DNA of 49,242 nucleotides from an uncultured Eubacteriales bacterium (GCA_902795275.1 CADBKQ010000034.1:1-49242), one strand, 5' to 3'; shown: positions 15,333 to 24,476, counted from the stretch's first letter. Notes: generated by a model from the sequence alone, not told the origin. Program-made: numbers and translations.

Positions 15333-16880
15333 ATGCCCGCGAAATGGCTGAAAGACACGGTGTTCTATGAGATTTATCCCCAATCCTTTTTTGATACCAA
15401 CAAGGACGGCATCGGCGACATCAACGGCATCATCGAAAAGCTGGATTATATCAAAAGCCTGGGCTGCAACGCCCTGTGGATCAATCCCTGCTACGATTCT
15501 CCCTTCAAGGACGCGGGCTACGACGTGCGGGATTATAAGAAGGTCGCGCCCCGTTACGGCACCAACAACGACCTGTACCGCCTGTTCGACCTGGCCCACA
15601 AAAAAGGCATCCATGTGCTGCTGGACCTGGTGCCCGGCCACACCAGCGAGGAGCATGACTGGTTCAAAATGAGCTCCAAGGCGGAGCCCAACGAGCTGTC
15701 CGGCCGCTACATCTGGACGAGCAACTGGATCTGGGGCTGCCGGAACATCCCGTATATCGCCGGCGAAGCGGAACGGCCCGGCACCTATCTGCTCAATTTC
15801 TTCAAGTGCCAGCCCGCGCTGAATTACGGCTTCCTGAAACCAGAAGAGCCCTGGCAGAACCCCATCGACCATCCCGACGCCATCGCGACCCGCGAAGCGA
15901 TCAAGGACGTGATGCGCTTCTGGCTCAGCCATGGCTGCGACGGCTTCCGGGTGGACATGGCCGCGTCGCTGGTCAAGTACGACGATGAAAAGAAAACCGG
16001 CACGTCGGCCATCTGGCGCAACGTGCGGGAGATGCTGGACAAGGAATTCCCCGACGCCGCCATGGTGGCGGAGTGGAGCGAACCGTATCTGGCCCTGCGC
16101 TGCGGCTATGACATGGACTTTTATCTCAGCCACTGGGGCAACGGCTATGAAAAGCTGATGCGCGAATACGCGGGCCACGACGCCTCCCAGCCCGATAACA
16201 GCTATTTCCGCAAGGACTCCGCCCACGACATGACCGCTTTCCTGAACCAGTATATCGAATGGTACAAGGACACCAAAGATTTGGGCTATATTTCCCTGCT
16301 CACCTGCAATCATGACACAGTGCGCCCCAGCTTCAACATGGACTTTACGGAGCTGAAGCTGTGCTACGCTTTCCTCTTCACCATGCCCGGCGTGCCGTTC
16401 CTGTACTACGGCGACGAGATCGGTATGCGCTACCAGCAGCTTCCCACCAAGGAGGGCGGCTACTTCCGCACCGGCTCCCGCACGCCCATGCAGTGGACGC
16501 AGGGCAAGAACCTGGGCTTCTCCGAGGGCTGCCAGGACGCCCTGTATCTGCCCGTTGACCCGTCTGCCGACGCGCCTACCGTGGAAAGCCAGGAGAAGGA
16601 CGAAGCCTCCCTGCTGAACACTGTGCGGAAAATCCTGGCCCTGCGCCATCAGGAAACGGATTTACAAGCGGACGGCGCGCTGGAGATCCTCTCCTCCGAG
16701 CCCGGCAAGCCGGTGGTCTACCGCCGGGGCAGCCTGCTGCTGGCGGTCAACGCCGCGGGCAAGGCCATGGACACGGGAGCGGATGCCGCAGGCAGGCAGC
16801 CCATCTTCACCCTGGGCAGCGCACAGGTCGAAAACGGCAAGCTGCGCCTGGGCGCTCAGTCCTTCGCGGTGCTGAAATAG
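15333..16880 (+). CDS. GH13-family alpha-glucosidase / alpha-amylase-like enzyme
   Basis: A 515-residue intracellular glycoside hydrolase of family 13. The four conserved regions are present: DLVPGH (98-103), GFRVDMA with nucleophile Asp208, VAEWSEP with acid/base Glu247, and CNHD with the transition-state Asp328. The N-terminus WLKDTVFYEIYPQSFFD is typical of oligo-1,6-glucosidase, alpha-glucosidase and trehalose-acting members; the exact substrate cannot be told. There is no signal peptide, so it probably acts on imported oligosaccharides. A C-terminal beta domain runs from about 430. GGAGG precedes the ATG. It stands alone on its strand, behind the SRP RNA gene. Confidence 0.92.
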   Translation: MPAKWLKDTVFYEIYPQSFFDTNKDGIGDINGIIEKLDYIKSLGCNALWINPCYDSPFKDAGYDVRDYKKVAPRYGTNNDLYRLFDLAHKKGIHVLLDLVPGHTSEEHDWFKMSSKAEPNELSGRYIWTSNWIWGCRNIPYIAGEAERPGTYLLNFFKCQPALNYGFLKPEEPWQNPIDHPDAIATREAIKDVMRFWLSHGCDGFRVDMAASLVKYDDEKKTGTSAIWRNVREMLDKEFPDAAMVAEWSEPYLALRCGYDMDFYLSHWGNGYEKLMREYAGHDASQPDNSYFRKDSAHDMTAFLNQYIEWYKDTKDLGYISLLTCNHDTVRPSFNMDFTELKLCYAFLFTMPGVPFLYYGDEIGMRYQQLPTKEGGYFRTGSRTPMQWTQGKNLGFSEGCQDALYLPVDPSADAPTVESQEKDEASLLNTVRKILALRHQETDLQADGALEILSSEPGKPVVYRRGSLLLAVNAAGKAMDTGADAAGRQPIFTLGSAQVENGKLRLGAQSFAVLK

Positions 16881-16965
16881 CTTCCTTTTCAACAGGATAA
16901 TCAACAGCCGCCAGAGGGTTTGATTCTATTCGCAAATTAAAACAGTAAAATATTAGGAGCCAGTT

Positions 16966-17161
16966 TGTCATCCTGAGCGAAGCGAAGAGTCTGCCCTGAG
17001 CAAAGTCGAAGGGACCTCCTTCGTTAAAAAGGAGATTCTACCCGCCTACGGGAGGTTCTTCACTTCGCTCAGAATGACATGCAAGCGAACGCCGCCCCCA
17101 TCCGTCCTTCGACTCCGCTTCGCTCCGCTCAGGATGACAATGGGAACGGCTCAGAATGACA
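16966..17161. repeat. Intergenic GTCATCCTGAGCGAAG-type repeat cluster
   Basis: TGTCATCCTGAGCGAAGCGA (16966-16985) faces TTCTTCACTTCGCTCAGAAT plus GACA (17056-17079). A second partial copy in the same orientation as the right end follows (17104-17139), then a short third end (17148-17161). The inner part holds CCTCC...GGAGG hairpins. The pattern is that of a small non-coding palindromic element of a kind I recall from many bacterial genomes. No gene is seen in 16881-17335; the rest of the gap is A+T-rich and leads to the symporter promoter. Confidence 0.7.
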
Positions 17162-17247
17162 ACGTTACTTGAATGGTTCTGATTAGCTTTTTTTATTTGA
17201 GAATAGTATAGCTTTTCCCGAGCACGAAAAATATTTTCAGAAAGGTC

Positions 17248-17276
17248 TTGACTTTAACGCTTTTATGCGTTACACT
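17248..17276 (+). promoter_or_regulatory. Symporter promoter with an inverted repeat in its spacer
   Basis: TTGACT (17248-17253), 17 bases, then TACACT (17271-17276). The spacer contains TAACGC-TTTTAT-GCGTTA (17255-17272), a perfect 6-bp-arm palindrome overlapping the -10. That is a good position for a repressor operator; the regulator is unknown. Confidence 0.6.
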
Positions 17277-17335
17277 TTAAAGCAATAAAGAAACGGCCCG
17301 AAAAACCGCTTCTTGATTCCGAACGGAAGGAAAGG

Positions 17336-18904
17336 ATGGAAACCCTTATGCTGATCAAATCCTTGCTGCTGATTGTATTTTTCGGAGTGATGGTAGGCAT
17401 CGGCTTATATTGCCGCAAGCACGCCACCAACGTGGACGGCTTCGTGCTGGGCGGGCGCAACGTCGGCCCCTGGCTGACCGCTTTTGCTTACGGCACTTCT
17501 TATTTTTCTGCCGTCATTTTTGTGGGTTACGCCGGACAATTCGGCTGGAAGTACGGTATCGCCGCCACCTGGGTGGGCATCGGCAACGCGCTGATCGGGT
17601 CGCTCATGGCCTGGGGTGTGCTGGGCCGTCGCACCCGCATCATGACGCAGCATTTAAAGAGCGCCACCATGCCGGAATTTTTCGGCAAGCGCTTCAACAG
17701 CAAGAGCCTGAAAATTTCCGCTTCGGCCATCATCTTTATTTTCCTCATCCCCTACACCGCCAGCCTGTATAACGGCCTGAGCCGCCTGTTCGGCATGGCG
17801 TTCAACATCGACTACTCCATCTGCGTGATCGTGATGGCGATACTCACCGGCATCTACGTCATCGCGGGCGGCTACATGGCCACCGCCATCAACGACTTCA
17901 TCCAGGGCATCATCATGGTGTTCGGCATCGTGGCCGTCATTGCGGCGGTGCTCAACAGCAAGGGCGGCTTCCTGGAAGCACTGAACGGGCTGGCCCAGGT
18001 GAAGGACGAAGCGGTGTCCGCCTCCCCCGGCGTGTTCAACTCCTTCTTCGGCCCCGACCCGCTGAACCTGCTGGGCGTGGTCATCCTCACCAGCCTTGGC
18101 ACCTGGGGCCTGCCCCAGATGGTGCAGAAGTTCTACGCCATCAAGAGCGAGGGCGCCATTAACAAGGGCATGATCATCTCCACCGTGTTCGCTTTCGTAG
18201 TGGCGGGCGGCTGCTACTTCCTGGGCGGCTTTGGGCGGCTGTTCTCCGAGGCGATTGGCGTCACCGAAGCGGGCACCCCCGTGGGCGGCTTCGACGCCGT
18301 GGTGCCCGGGATGCTGGCGGGCCTGCCGGATATTCTCATCGCCGTAGTGGTGATCCTGGTGCTGTCCGCTTCCATGAGCACCCTGTCCTCCCTGGTGCTG
18401 GCCTCCTCCTCCACCCTGACCCTGGACTTCCTCAAGGGCAACATCATCAAGGACATGGACGAAAAGAAGCAGGTCAAGTGGATGCGCGGCCTGATCGTAG
18501 CCTTCATCGCTATCTCCGTGGTCATCGCTATCATCCAGTACACCTCCAACGTCACCTTCATCGCCCAGCTCATGGGCGTCAGCTGGGGCGCGCTGGCGGG
18601 CGCTTTCCTGGCCCCCTTCCTCTACGGCCTCTACTGGAAGCGCACCACCAAGCTCGCCTGCTGGGTCAGCTTCGTGTTCTCCACCGTGGTGATGATCGCC
18701 AACATGCTGGTGCGGCCCAGCTTCCCGCCCATTCTCCAGTCCCCCATCAACGCGGGCGCGTTCTGCATGCTGGCCGGGCTGGTGATCGTGCCGCTGGTGA
18801 GCTTTGTCACCAAAGCGCCCGACAAAGCGCTGGTGGAAGACGCCTTCTCCTGCTACAATGTGAAGGTCACTGTGCGCCAGACCGAAGCGCTGGGCGACGA
18901 TTAA
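17336..18904 (+). CDS. Sodium:solute symporter (SSS/SLC5 family)
   Basis: A 522-residue membrane protein with about 13 hydrophobic segments. Family marks include the TM1 region, DGFVLGGRNVGPWLTAFAYG followed by TSYFSAVIFVGYAG, the conserved RLFGMAFNIDY / GGYMATAINDFIQG region, and the sodium-site-type SASMSTLSSLVLASSS near 345. Such carriers use the sodium gradient to import proline, pantothenate, sugars or carboxylates; the substrate cannot be told. Either ATG (17336 or 17348) could be the start, since GGAAGG and AAAGGATGG serve one each. It is a single-gene unit with its own promoter and terminator. Confidence 0.9.
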   Translation: METLMLIKSLLLIVFFGVMVGIGLYCRKHATNVDGFVLGGRNVGPWLTAFAYGTSYFSAVIFVGYAGQFGWKYGIAATWVGIGNALIGSLMAWGVLGRRTRIMTQHLKSATMPEFFGKRFNSKSLKISASAIIFIFLIPYTASLYNGLSRLFGMAFNIDYSICVIVMAILTGIYVIAGGYMATAINDFIQGIIMVFGIVAVIAAVLNSKGGFLEALNGLAQVKDEAVSASPGVFNSFFGPDPLNLLGVVILTSLGTWGLPQMVQKFYAIKSEGAINKGMIISTVFAFVVAGGCYFLGGFGRLFSEAIGVTEAGTPVGGFDAVVPGMLAGLPDILIAVVVILVLSASMSTLSSLVLASSSTLTLDFLKGNIIKDMDEKKQVKWMRGLIVAFIAISVVIAIIQYTSNVTFIAQLMGVSWGALAGAFLAPFLYGLYWKRTTKLACWVSFVFSTVVMIANMLVRPSFPPILQSPINAGAFCMLAGLVIVPLVSFVTKAPDKALVEDAFSCYNVKVTVRQTEALGDD

Positions 18905-18925
18905 AAAAGCTATCTTATACGGAAC

Positions 18926-18957
18926 AAAGGCCGCCGATCCTTCCGGCGGTCTTTATT
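18926..18957 (+). terminator. Terminator of the symporter gene
   Basis: AAAGGCCGCCG pairs with CGGCGGTCTTT (one GU) around a short loop, followed by a T-rich run, 22 bases after the stop. Confidence 0.8.
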
Positions 18958-19104
18958 TCATTATTATTCCATCCGCATTATTCCATCCGCTATGATCCAA
19001 TCACCGACCCCAAATGCCTTTCGATCCTGGAGAAAGCCATCGCTTCATCCCGCTGATACTTTCGCAAATCATACGCAAGCCGTGGCCAACTTGAAATGTG
19101 GGGA
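18958..19104. other. Non-coding stretch with a 14-base direct repeat
   Basis: The unit ATTATTCCATCCGC occurs twice in tandem near 18961-18990. Beyond that I see no gene, RNA or other structure before the capA-like promoter. Confidence 0.4.
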
Positions 19105-19134
19105 TTGACAGGAACCCCCAACTTGCGCTATATT
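19105..19134 (+). promoter_or_regulatory. Promoter of the CapA-like gene
   Basis: A perfect TTGACA (19105-19110), an 18-base spacer and TATATT (19129-19134), about 97 bases before the ATG. Confidence 0.75.
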
Positions 19135-19230
19135 AAATAGGTATCTTTATCAGCAGGACGGCGGCAGCGCGTGTCTTGCTTTTCCTGTATTTTTCAGGCG
19201 ATTTTCCGCCATATTTGAAAGGAGAAACCG

Positions 19231-20370
19231 ATGCCCAGACTGACACCGAAAACCGTGCTCCTGACAGCCCTCCTGCTGACGCTGTTTTTTTCCTGCATGC
19301 CACAGGCCGCGGCCGAGGCGGTGAAATACGAAGCGCCCAAGCAGATCGTGATCACATTCACCGGGGACTGCACCCTGGGCATCGACGACCGGGAGCGGGG
19401 CAAGGCCACCGGCTTTGACGCCTTCATTCAGCAGTATGGCATCGACTATCCCTTTGAAAAGGTGCGGGACATTTTCGCAAATGACGACCTGACCGTGATC
19501 AACCTGGAAGGCACCCTCTACAACTCCGACGCGGGCCGGGCCAAGAAAACCTACGCTTTCCGCGGCGACACCAGCTATGTGCAGATGCTGCTGAACGCCA
19601 GCATCGAGGTCTGCTCCCTGGGCAACAACCACTCCATGGACTACGGCATGGCGGGCCTCCAGTCCACCGTCGACACGCTGGAAGCCAACGGCATCGGCTG
19701 GTTCGGGTCGGAAAACGAATTCAACCATGTCTTTGTGTTTGAAAAGGACGGCATCAAGATCGGCTTTGTGTCCATGTATGAAAAAAGCTGGTGGGACAAG
19801 ATCGGCATCCTGGCCTCCGCCTTTGAGCAGCTTCGGGCGCAGAACTGCGACCTCATCATCGGCTTTCCCCACGCGGGCATTGAGTACGACGTGCGCTACG
19901 ACCGGGGCGGCGGGCAGGACAGGCTGGTGGAAAAGATGCTGACCTTCGGCTGCGACCTGATCGTGTGCAACCACGCCCACACCATCCAGGGCATCCGCCA
20001 GGACGGGGACAAGACCGTGCTGTGGGGCCTGGGGAATTTCGTGTTCGGCGGCAATTCCAAGATCAAGAACAACGCCATGGGCGAGCCCACCAATTATACC
20101 TACCTGGCCCAGTTCACCCTGTCCTTCGACGAGAATAACAAGTATCTGGGCCACCAGCTGAACATCATCCCCATCGTCGTCGCCACCGGCAGGGACAAGG
20201 CGGGCGAGCTGCGTAACTATTACCAGCCCACGCTGGCCACCGGCAAGGACGCGGAATTCGTGATGAACGCCATCAAGCGGGATCGCACCCCCGGCAACCT
20301 GAAGGTCAATCCTTACGTGGAGGGCGTCGGCGCTTTGCAGGATTTCATTCCCGCGTCGATCTTCCGGTGA
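19231..20370 (+). CDS. Secreted CapA/PgsA-type metallophosphoesterase-like protein
   Basis: A 379-residue protein with a signal peptide (residues 1-28; hydrophobic VLLTALLLTLFF, then AAAEA). The PGA_cap fold is marked by ITFTGDCTLG (41-50), INLEGTL, LGNNHSMDYG, FPHAGIEY, CNHAHTIQG and LWGLGNFVFG, the Asp/Asn/His metal ligands of this calcineurin-like family. Founding members take part in poly-gamma-glutamate capsule export. No capB or capC is nearby, so this is probably a stand-alone homologue of unknown substrate at the cell surface. AAAGGAG precedes the ATG, and a heptad palindrome begins nine bases after the stop. Confidence 0.88.
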   Translation: MPRLTPKTVLLTALLLTLFFSCMPQAAAEAVKYEAPKQIVITFTGDCTLGIDDRERGKATGFDAFIQQYGIDYPFEKVRDIFANDDLTVINLEGTLYNSDAGRAKKTYAFRGDTSYVQMLLNASIEVCSLGNNHSMDYGMAGLQSTVDTLEANGIGWFGSENEFNHVFVFEKDGIKIGFVSMYEKSWWDKIGILASAFEQLRAQNCDLIIGFPHAGIEYDVRYDRGGGQDRLVEKMLTFGCDLIVCNHAHTIQGIRQDGDKTVLWGLGNFVFGGNSKIKNNAMGEPTNYTYLAQFTLSFDENNKYLGHQLNIIPIVVATGRDKAGELRNYYQPTLATGKDAEFVMNAIKRDRTPGNLKVNPYVEGVGALQDFIPASIFR

Positions 20371-20378
20371 TTGAAAGC

Positions 20379-20550
20379 AGTTCCAAGTTCAAAACTCTTA
20401 GCTTATAGTTCTAAGTTCTTAGTTCTTAGTTCTAAGCTAAAAGTGGTAATTATGCAATGTGATTTGCATTAAATGGGAAAAAAATATTAGAACTTAGAAC
20501 TAAGAACTTAGAACTAAAAAACTTAGAACTTAGAACTAAGAAATTAGAAC
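20379..20550. repeat. Heptad palindrome, TAGAACT family (copy A2)
   Basis: The left arm (20379-20438) consists of AGTTCTAAG and AGTTCTTAG units. The right arm (20488-20550) consists of TTAGAACT and AAGAACT units with a short A-rich break at 20515-20522. The loop of about 50 bases is A+T-rich. This is the longest member of its family here. Confidence 0.88.
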
Positions 20551-20583
20551 GAAAAACCACCCCCATTTTTCCGGAGGCTTCGC

Positions 20584-21495
20584 ATGGTCAACGCCCAAGC
20601 ATTCATTGACGGTTTGAATTTGCAGGTGCTCAGCCCGTCCACCCAGACGGAATGGGACATCCACGCCGCGGAATTTAACCGGCCCGGCCTGCAGTTCGTC
20701 GGTTTTTACGAGCATTTTCCCCATGACTGGCCCCAGGTGGTGGGCCTGACGGAAATGAGCTATCTGGAATCCCTGACGGACGATGTGCGCAGGGCGCGGC
20801 TGGAGGCGTACTTCTCTTATCGCGTTCCCTGCCTGATCGTCTGCCGTGGCATGATGCCCTCCCAGGATATGATGGAACTGGCCGCCAAATACGACACGGC
20901 CCTGCTGCGCACCAATCAGGTGACCACCCGGTTCATCGCCAACGCCATGAACTACCTGAACCGCTGCCTCGCCCCGCGGGCCACGCTGCACGGGGTGCTG
21001 GTGGACGTGTACGGCATGGGCGTGCTGATCACCGGCGAAAGCGGCGTGGGCAAGAGCGAAGCCGCCCTGGAGCTGGTGCGCCGCGGCCATCAGCTGGTGG
21101 CGGACGACGTGGTGGACGTGTGCCGCATCACGGAGAACCGGCTCATCGGCGAAGCGCCCGAAATGGTGCGCCACCTGATGGAGATCAGGGGCATCGGCAT
21201 CATCGACATCAAGGCCATGTACGGCATCAGCGCCGTGCTGGCCAGCAAGACCATCGACATGATCATCCACTTGGAGCCCTGGAAGGAAAAGAAAGCCTAT
21301 GACCGCCTGGGCTTGACGGATGACTTCACCACCATCATGGACGTGCGGGTACCCCAGATCGTGCTGCCCGTGCGGCCGGGACGCAACGTGGCCGTGGTCA
21401 TCGAGGTGGCGGCCCGGAACTATTCCCTCAAGCAAATGGGCTATTCCGCCGCCCAGGAGCTGGATAAGCGGCTCAGCGGCAGGGCGGGAAAATGA
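20584..21495 (+). CDS. hprK: HPr kinase/phosphorylase
   Basis: This bifunctional enzyme phosphorylates Ser46 of HPr, the signal for carbon catabolite repression in Gram-positive bacteria, and reverses the reaction. The 303-residue product has the conserved His at 136 (LHGVLVDVYG), Walker A GESGVGKS (151-158), the Asp pair in LVADDVVDV (about 174-175) and the family signature MEIRGIGIIDIKAMYGISAV (199-218). GGAGG precedes the ATG. Glucokinase follows, so the pair links sugar phosphorylation and its control. A heptad palindrome touches the stop codon. Confidence 0.96.
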   Translation: MVNAQAFIDGLNLQVLSPSTQTEWDIHAAEFNRPGLQFVGFYEHFPHDWPQVVGLTEMSYLESLTDDVRRARLEAYFSYRVPCLIVCRGMMPSQDMMELAAKYDTALLRTNQVTTRFIANAMNYLNRCLAPRATLHGVLVDVYGMGVLITGESGVGKSEAALELVRRGHQLVADDVVDVCRITENRLIGEAPEMVRHLMEIRGIGIIDIKAMYGISAVLASKTIDMIIHLEPWKEKKAYDRLGLTDDFTTIMDVRVPQIVLPVRPGRNVAVVIEVAARNYSLKQMGYSAAQELDKRLSGRAGK

Positions 21496-21619
21496 GTAAG
21501 GGATGAGGGATTAGGGAATAGGGATTAGTTATTTAGTTTTTCCCAAAATACATTGACAACCCCTATTTCTTCAAATTACACTTTCTCCTAATCCCTAATC
21601 CCTAATCCCTAATCCCTAA
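21496..21619. repeat. Heptad palindrome, TAGGGAT family (copy B2)
   Basis: The left arm (21496-21529) has four GGG tracts at four-base spacing. The right arm (21585-21619) has four CCCTAAT units in a row. The element starts directly behind the hprK stop and ends about ten bases before the glcK ribosome site. Its loop holds a promoter-like sequence. Confidence 0.9.
21553..21582 (+). promoter_or_regulatory. Possible glcK promoter in the loop of a heptad palindrome
   Basis: A perfect TTGACA (21553-21558), an 18-base spacer and TACACT (21577-21582). It lies wholly in the unpaired loop between the two heptad arms, so the right arm would be transcribed into the glcK leader. Confidence 0.5.
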
Positions 21620-21635
21620 AATACGGAGGCAACAA

Positions 21636-22580
21636 ATGGTCTACATCGGCATTGACCTGGGCGGCACCAACATCGCCGTGGGCGTGGTGACGGAAGCGGG
21701 CTCCATCCTGGCCGAAACTTCGGCAAAGACCCTGGCGCAGCGCCCCTATCAAGAAGTGATTCGGGACATGGCGGCCTGCGTGATGAAGGCCGTCACCAAG
21801 GCGGGCCTGACGGAAGCGGACATCGCCTCCATCGGCATCGGCATTCCCGGCGTGGCGGAGGGCGACACCGGCGTGGTGTTCAACTGCACCAACCTGGGCT
21901 GGATCAACGTGCCGCTGCGGGTGGAAATGCAGAAATACATCAACAAGCCCGTGTTCATCGACAACGACGCCAACGTGGCCGCCCTGGCGGAAGCCTATTT
22001 CGGCGTCAGCGCCGGGTACAGAAGCAGCGTAATGATCACGCTGGGCACAGGCGTGGGCGGCGGCATCGTGATCAATGGCCGTACCTGGGCGGGCGCGCAC
22101 GGACGCGGCGGCGAAATCGGGCATATGACCCTGGTGCCCGACGGCGCGCCATGCACCTGCGGCAACAACGGCTGCGTGGAGCGCTACTGCTCCGCTACCG
22201 CCATCATCCGCACCGCCAAGCAGGAGTGCTACGCTTTCCCGGATACCGCGATCCTGAAGAAAGCGGGCGGGGATATCAACCGCGTCAACGCCAAGCTGGT
22301 GATCGACGCCGCGAAGGAAGGTGATGCGTCGGCCCTCCGGGTATTCAATTCCTTCGTGAAGTACCTGGCCATGACCATCAACGATATCACCGCGTTCTTC
22401 GACCCGGACATCATCGTGCTGGGCGGCGGCGTGAGCTACGCGGGCAGCTTCCTGCTGGATAACGTGTCGGCGCTCCTGCCCCGGTACCAGATGTTCAAGG
22501 CCCTGCCCATTCCCAGGCTCGCCCTGGCGAAGCTCGGCAACGAAGCCGGTATCGTCGGCGCGGCGATGCTGGGAAAGTAA
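21636..22580 (+). CDS. glcK: ROK-family glucokinase
   Basis: A 314-residue sugar kinase, most likely ATP-dependent glucokinase that makes glucose 6-phosphate. It has phosphate loop DLGGTN (7-12), catalytic Asp111 in DNDAN, GTGVGGG (137-143), and EIGH (160-163) with the zinc-binding CTCGNNGC (173-180). The conserved ExGH and Cys cluster are those of Gram-positive ROK glucokinases; a related hexose such as N-acetylmannosamine cannot be ruled out. GGAGG lies ahead of the ATG. It follows hprK and fits the GH13 enzyme upstream, which would supply glucose. Confidence 0.92.
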   Translation: MVYIGIDLGGTNIAVGVVTEAGSILAETSAKTLAQRPYQEVIRDMAACVMKAVTKAGLTEADIASIGIGIPGVAEGDTGVVFNCTNLGWINVPLRVEMQKYINKPVFIDNDANVAALAEAYFGVSAGYRSSVMITLGTGVGGGIVINGRTWAGAHGRGGEIGHMTLVPDGAPCTCGNNGCVERYCSATAIIRTAKQECYAFPDTAILKKAGGDINRVNAKLVIDAAKEGDASALRVFNSFVKYLAMTINDITAFFDPDIIVLGGGVSYAGSFLLDNVSALLPRYQMFKALPIPRLALAKLGNEAGIVGAAMLGK

Positions 22581-22586
22581 TGATTC

Positions 22587-22686
22587 AGTTCTTAGTTCTT
22601 AGTTCTAAGCTGAATATACCATGAATGATAGAATACCGCTGAAAGCTAAATGGGCTTAGAACTTAGAACTTGGAACTTAGAACTAA
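22587..22686. repeat. Heptad palindrome, TAGAACT family (copy A3)
   Basis: The left arm (22587-22611) contains AGTTCTTAG and AGTTCTAAG units. The right arm (22655-22684) has TTAGAACTTAGAACT and then a variant TGGAACT unit. The loop is about 43 bases. It starts six bases after the glcK stop. Confidence 0.88.
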
Positions 22687-22714
22687 AAAACTATAAAAAA
22701 GGAGAAATCAACCC

Positions 22715-24100
22715 ATGACCATTTCAGTCCGTTCGCTGTTCCGGCAGACGCCCGCTGACGGCGCGGAAGTGACCGTGTCCGGCTGGGTGCGCACGGTGCG
22801 CGACAGCAAGGCTTTCGCTTTTATCGCCCTGAACGACGGCACCTTCTTTAAGAACGTGCAGGTCGTGTGCGAGCAGAACCTTTCCAACTTCGCCGACGTG
22901 GTGAAGATCACCCTGGGCAGCGCCATCCAGGTGACCGGCAGCCTGGCCCTCACCCCGGAAGCCCAGCAGCCCTTTGAAATCAAGGCCACGAAGGTGGAAG
23001 TGATCGGCGCCTGCGACCCCAGCTACCCCATGCAGAAGAAGCGCCATACCGTGGAATACCTGCGCACCCAGGCCCACCTGCGGCCCCGCACCAACCTGTT
23101 CAGCGCCGTGTTCCGCATCCGTTCCCTGGCGGCTCAGGCCATCCACGCCTTCTTCGCGGAGCGGAGCTTTGTATACGTGCATACGCCCCTCATCACCGCC
23201 TCCGACTGCGAGGGCGCGGGCGAGATGTTCCGGGTGACCACCCTGGACCTGAACAACCTGCCCAAGGGCGAGGACGGCAAGGTGCTGGACAAGGAGGACT
23301 TCTTCGGCAAGCCCGCCAACCTGACCGTGTCCGGCCAGCTGAACGTGGAGTGCTTCGCCCAGGCGTTCCGCAACGTGTACACCTTCGGCCCCACCTTCCG
23401 CGCTGAAAAATCCTATACTCCCCGCCACGCCGCGGAGTTCTGGATGATCGAGCCGGAAATCGCCTTCGCCGACCTGGAGGACGACATGGAGCTGGCCGAG
23501 GATATGCTCAAGTATGTCATTGCCGACGTGCTGGCCAAGGCCCCCGAGGAAATGGAATTCCTGAACAGCTTCGTGGACAAGGGATTGATCCAGCGCTTGC
23601 AGCACGTGGTCAACAGCAAGTTCGCCCGGGTCAGCTACACCGACGCCATCGACATCCTGCTGAAAGCCGATAAGAAATTCGAGTATCCCGTCCATTGGGG
23701 CATGGACATCCAGACCGAGCACGAACGGTATCTTGCCGAGGAGCACTTCGGCAGCCCCGTGTGCGTGTACAACTACCCCAAGGAAATCAAGGCGTTCTAC
23801 ATGCGCCAGAACGACGACGGCAAGACCGTCGCCGCCGTGGACGTGCTGGTGCCTGGCATTGGCGAGCTCATCGGCGGCAGCCAGCGCGAAGAACGTCTGG
23901 ACGTGCTGGAAGCCCGCATCAAGGAACTGGGCCTGGATATGAACTCCTACTGGTGGTACCTGGAGCTGCGCAAGTACGGCACCACGCCCCACGCCGGCTT
24001 CGGCCTGGGCTTCGAGCGCCTCATCATGTACCTGACCGGTGTTTCCAACATCCGCGACGTGCTGCCCTTCCCCCGCACTACGGGGAGTGCCGATTTCTAA
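22715..24100 (+). CDS. asnS: Asparaginyl-tRNA synthetase
   Basis: A class IIb synthetase that charges tRNA-Asn. The 461-residue product has an N-terminal OB-fold anticodon-binding domain ([19 protein letters not shown], about 18-100). The catalytic core includes LRPRTNLF, motif 2 around [10 protein letters not shown]...[12 protein letters not shown] and motif 3 [15 protein letters not shown] at the C-terminus. It reads as AsnRS rather than AspRS by overall layout and by the length of the insertion after GAGEMF. AAGGAG precedes the ATG. I see no T-box in its short, repeat-filled leader. Confidence 0.95.
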   Translation: MTISVRSLFRQTPADGAEVTVSGWVRTVRDSKAFAFIALNDGTFFKNVQVVCEQNLSNFADVVKITLGSAIQVTGSLALTPEAQQPFEIKATKVEVIGACDPSYPMQKKRHTVEYLRTQAHLRPRTNLFSAVFRIRSLAAQAIHAFFAERSFVYVHTPLITASDCEGAGEMFRVTTLDLNNLPKGEDGKVLDKEDFFGKPANLTVSGQLNVECFAQAFRNVYTFGPTFRAEKSYTPRHAAEFWMIEPEIAFADLEDDMELAEDMLKYVIADVLAKAPEEMEFLNSFVDKGLIQRLQHVVNSKFARVSYTDAIDILLKADKKFEYPVHWGMDIQTEHERYLAEEHFGSPVCVYNYPKEIKAFYMRQNDDGKTVAAVDVLVPGIGELIGGSQREERLDVLEARIKELGLDMNSYWWYLELRKYGTTPHAGFGLGFERLIMYLTGVSNIRDVLPFPRTTGSADF

Positions 24101-24109
24101 GACGTTTTT

Positions 24110-24279
24110 CGGGGGGAACCACTCTTTGGGGGCCAAAGAGCGGTTCCCCCCGAACCCCCTTCCGAGAAAACCATATATGGTGTTCTATACATTAGGTTAT
24201 GGAGAATCATAGCTTCGTAATAAAGTTGTAACAATTTATTCGCATCCTCTGTTCCCCTTCGGGACAGGGGATTTTTTTG
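24110..24279 (+). terminator. Two hairpins behind asnS
   Basis: The first (24110-24154) is a long stem, GGGGGGAACC...GGTTCCCCCC with the inner CTCTTTGG/CCAAAGAG, lacking a T-tract. The second (about 24244-24279) has TGTTCC/GGGACA with a CTCT/GGGG extension, followed by seven T, and is the likely terminator. The region 24280-24405 is A+T-rich with no gene visible. Confidence 0.7.
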
Positions 24280-24405
24280 CTCCGCTTTATGCTGTGCTTG
24301 CGGAAAAAAGGAGCCACAGAATCTTGTGGAGCGGGAAATATGTCAAAATTATTTTAAAATAATGAAAAAAATATTACGAAAATGCGTGCATTTATTGAGA
24401 AAGTA

Positions 24406-24414
24406 TGTTATAAT
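24406..24414 (+). promoter_or_regulatory. Extended -10 promoter of the methyltransferase gene
   Basis: TGTTATAAT at 24406-24414 is a perfect extended -10. No good -35 lies at the usual spacing. Confidence 0.6.
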
Positions 24415-24476
24415 AGTGAAGCGCTGGAAATGCGACGGCGCGTGATACCGTTATCCCGGAGGGAGGAAGATGCAGT

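Noticed and set aside
15045..16649. 534-aa minus-strand frame over the SRP RNA and GH13 gene
   Set aside because: It is antisense to a well-supported GH13 enzyme and runs through the SRP RNA gene.
20379..20550. Heptad arrays as a CRISPR array
   Set aside because: The units are 7 bases with no unique spacers of 30-40 bases; arms are inverted to each other and there are no cas genes.
22587..22714. T-box leader for asnS (and for lysS at 42803-42947)
   Set aside because: Both leaders are under 150 bases and are mostly heptad palindrome; there is no T-box consensus and no specifier loop that I can see.
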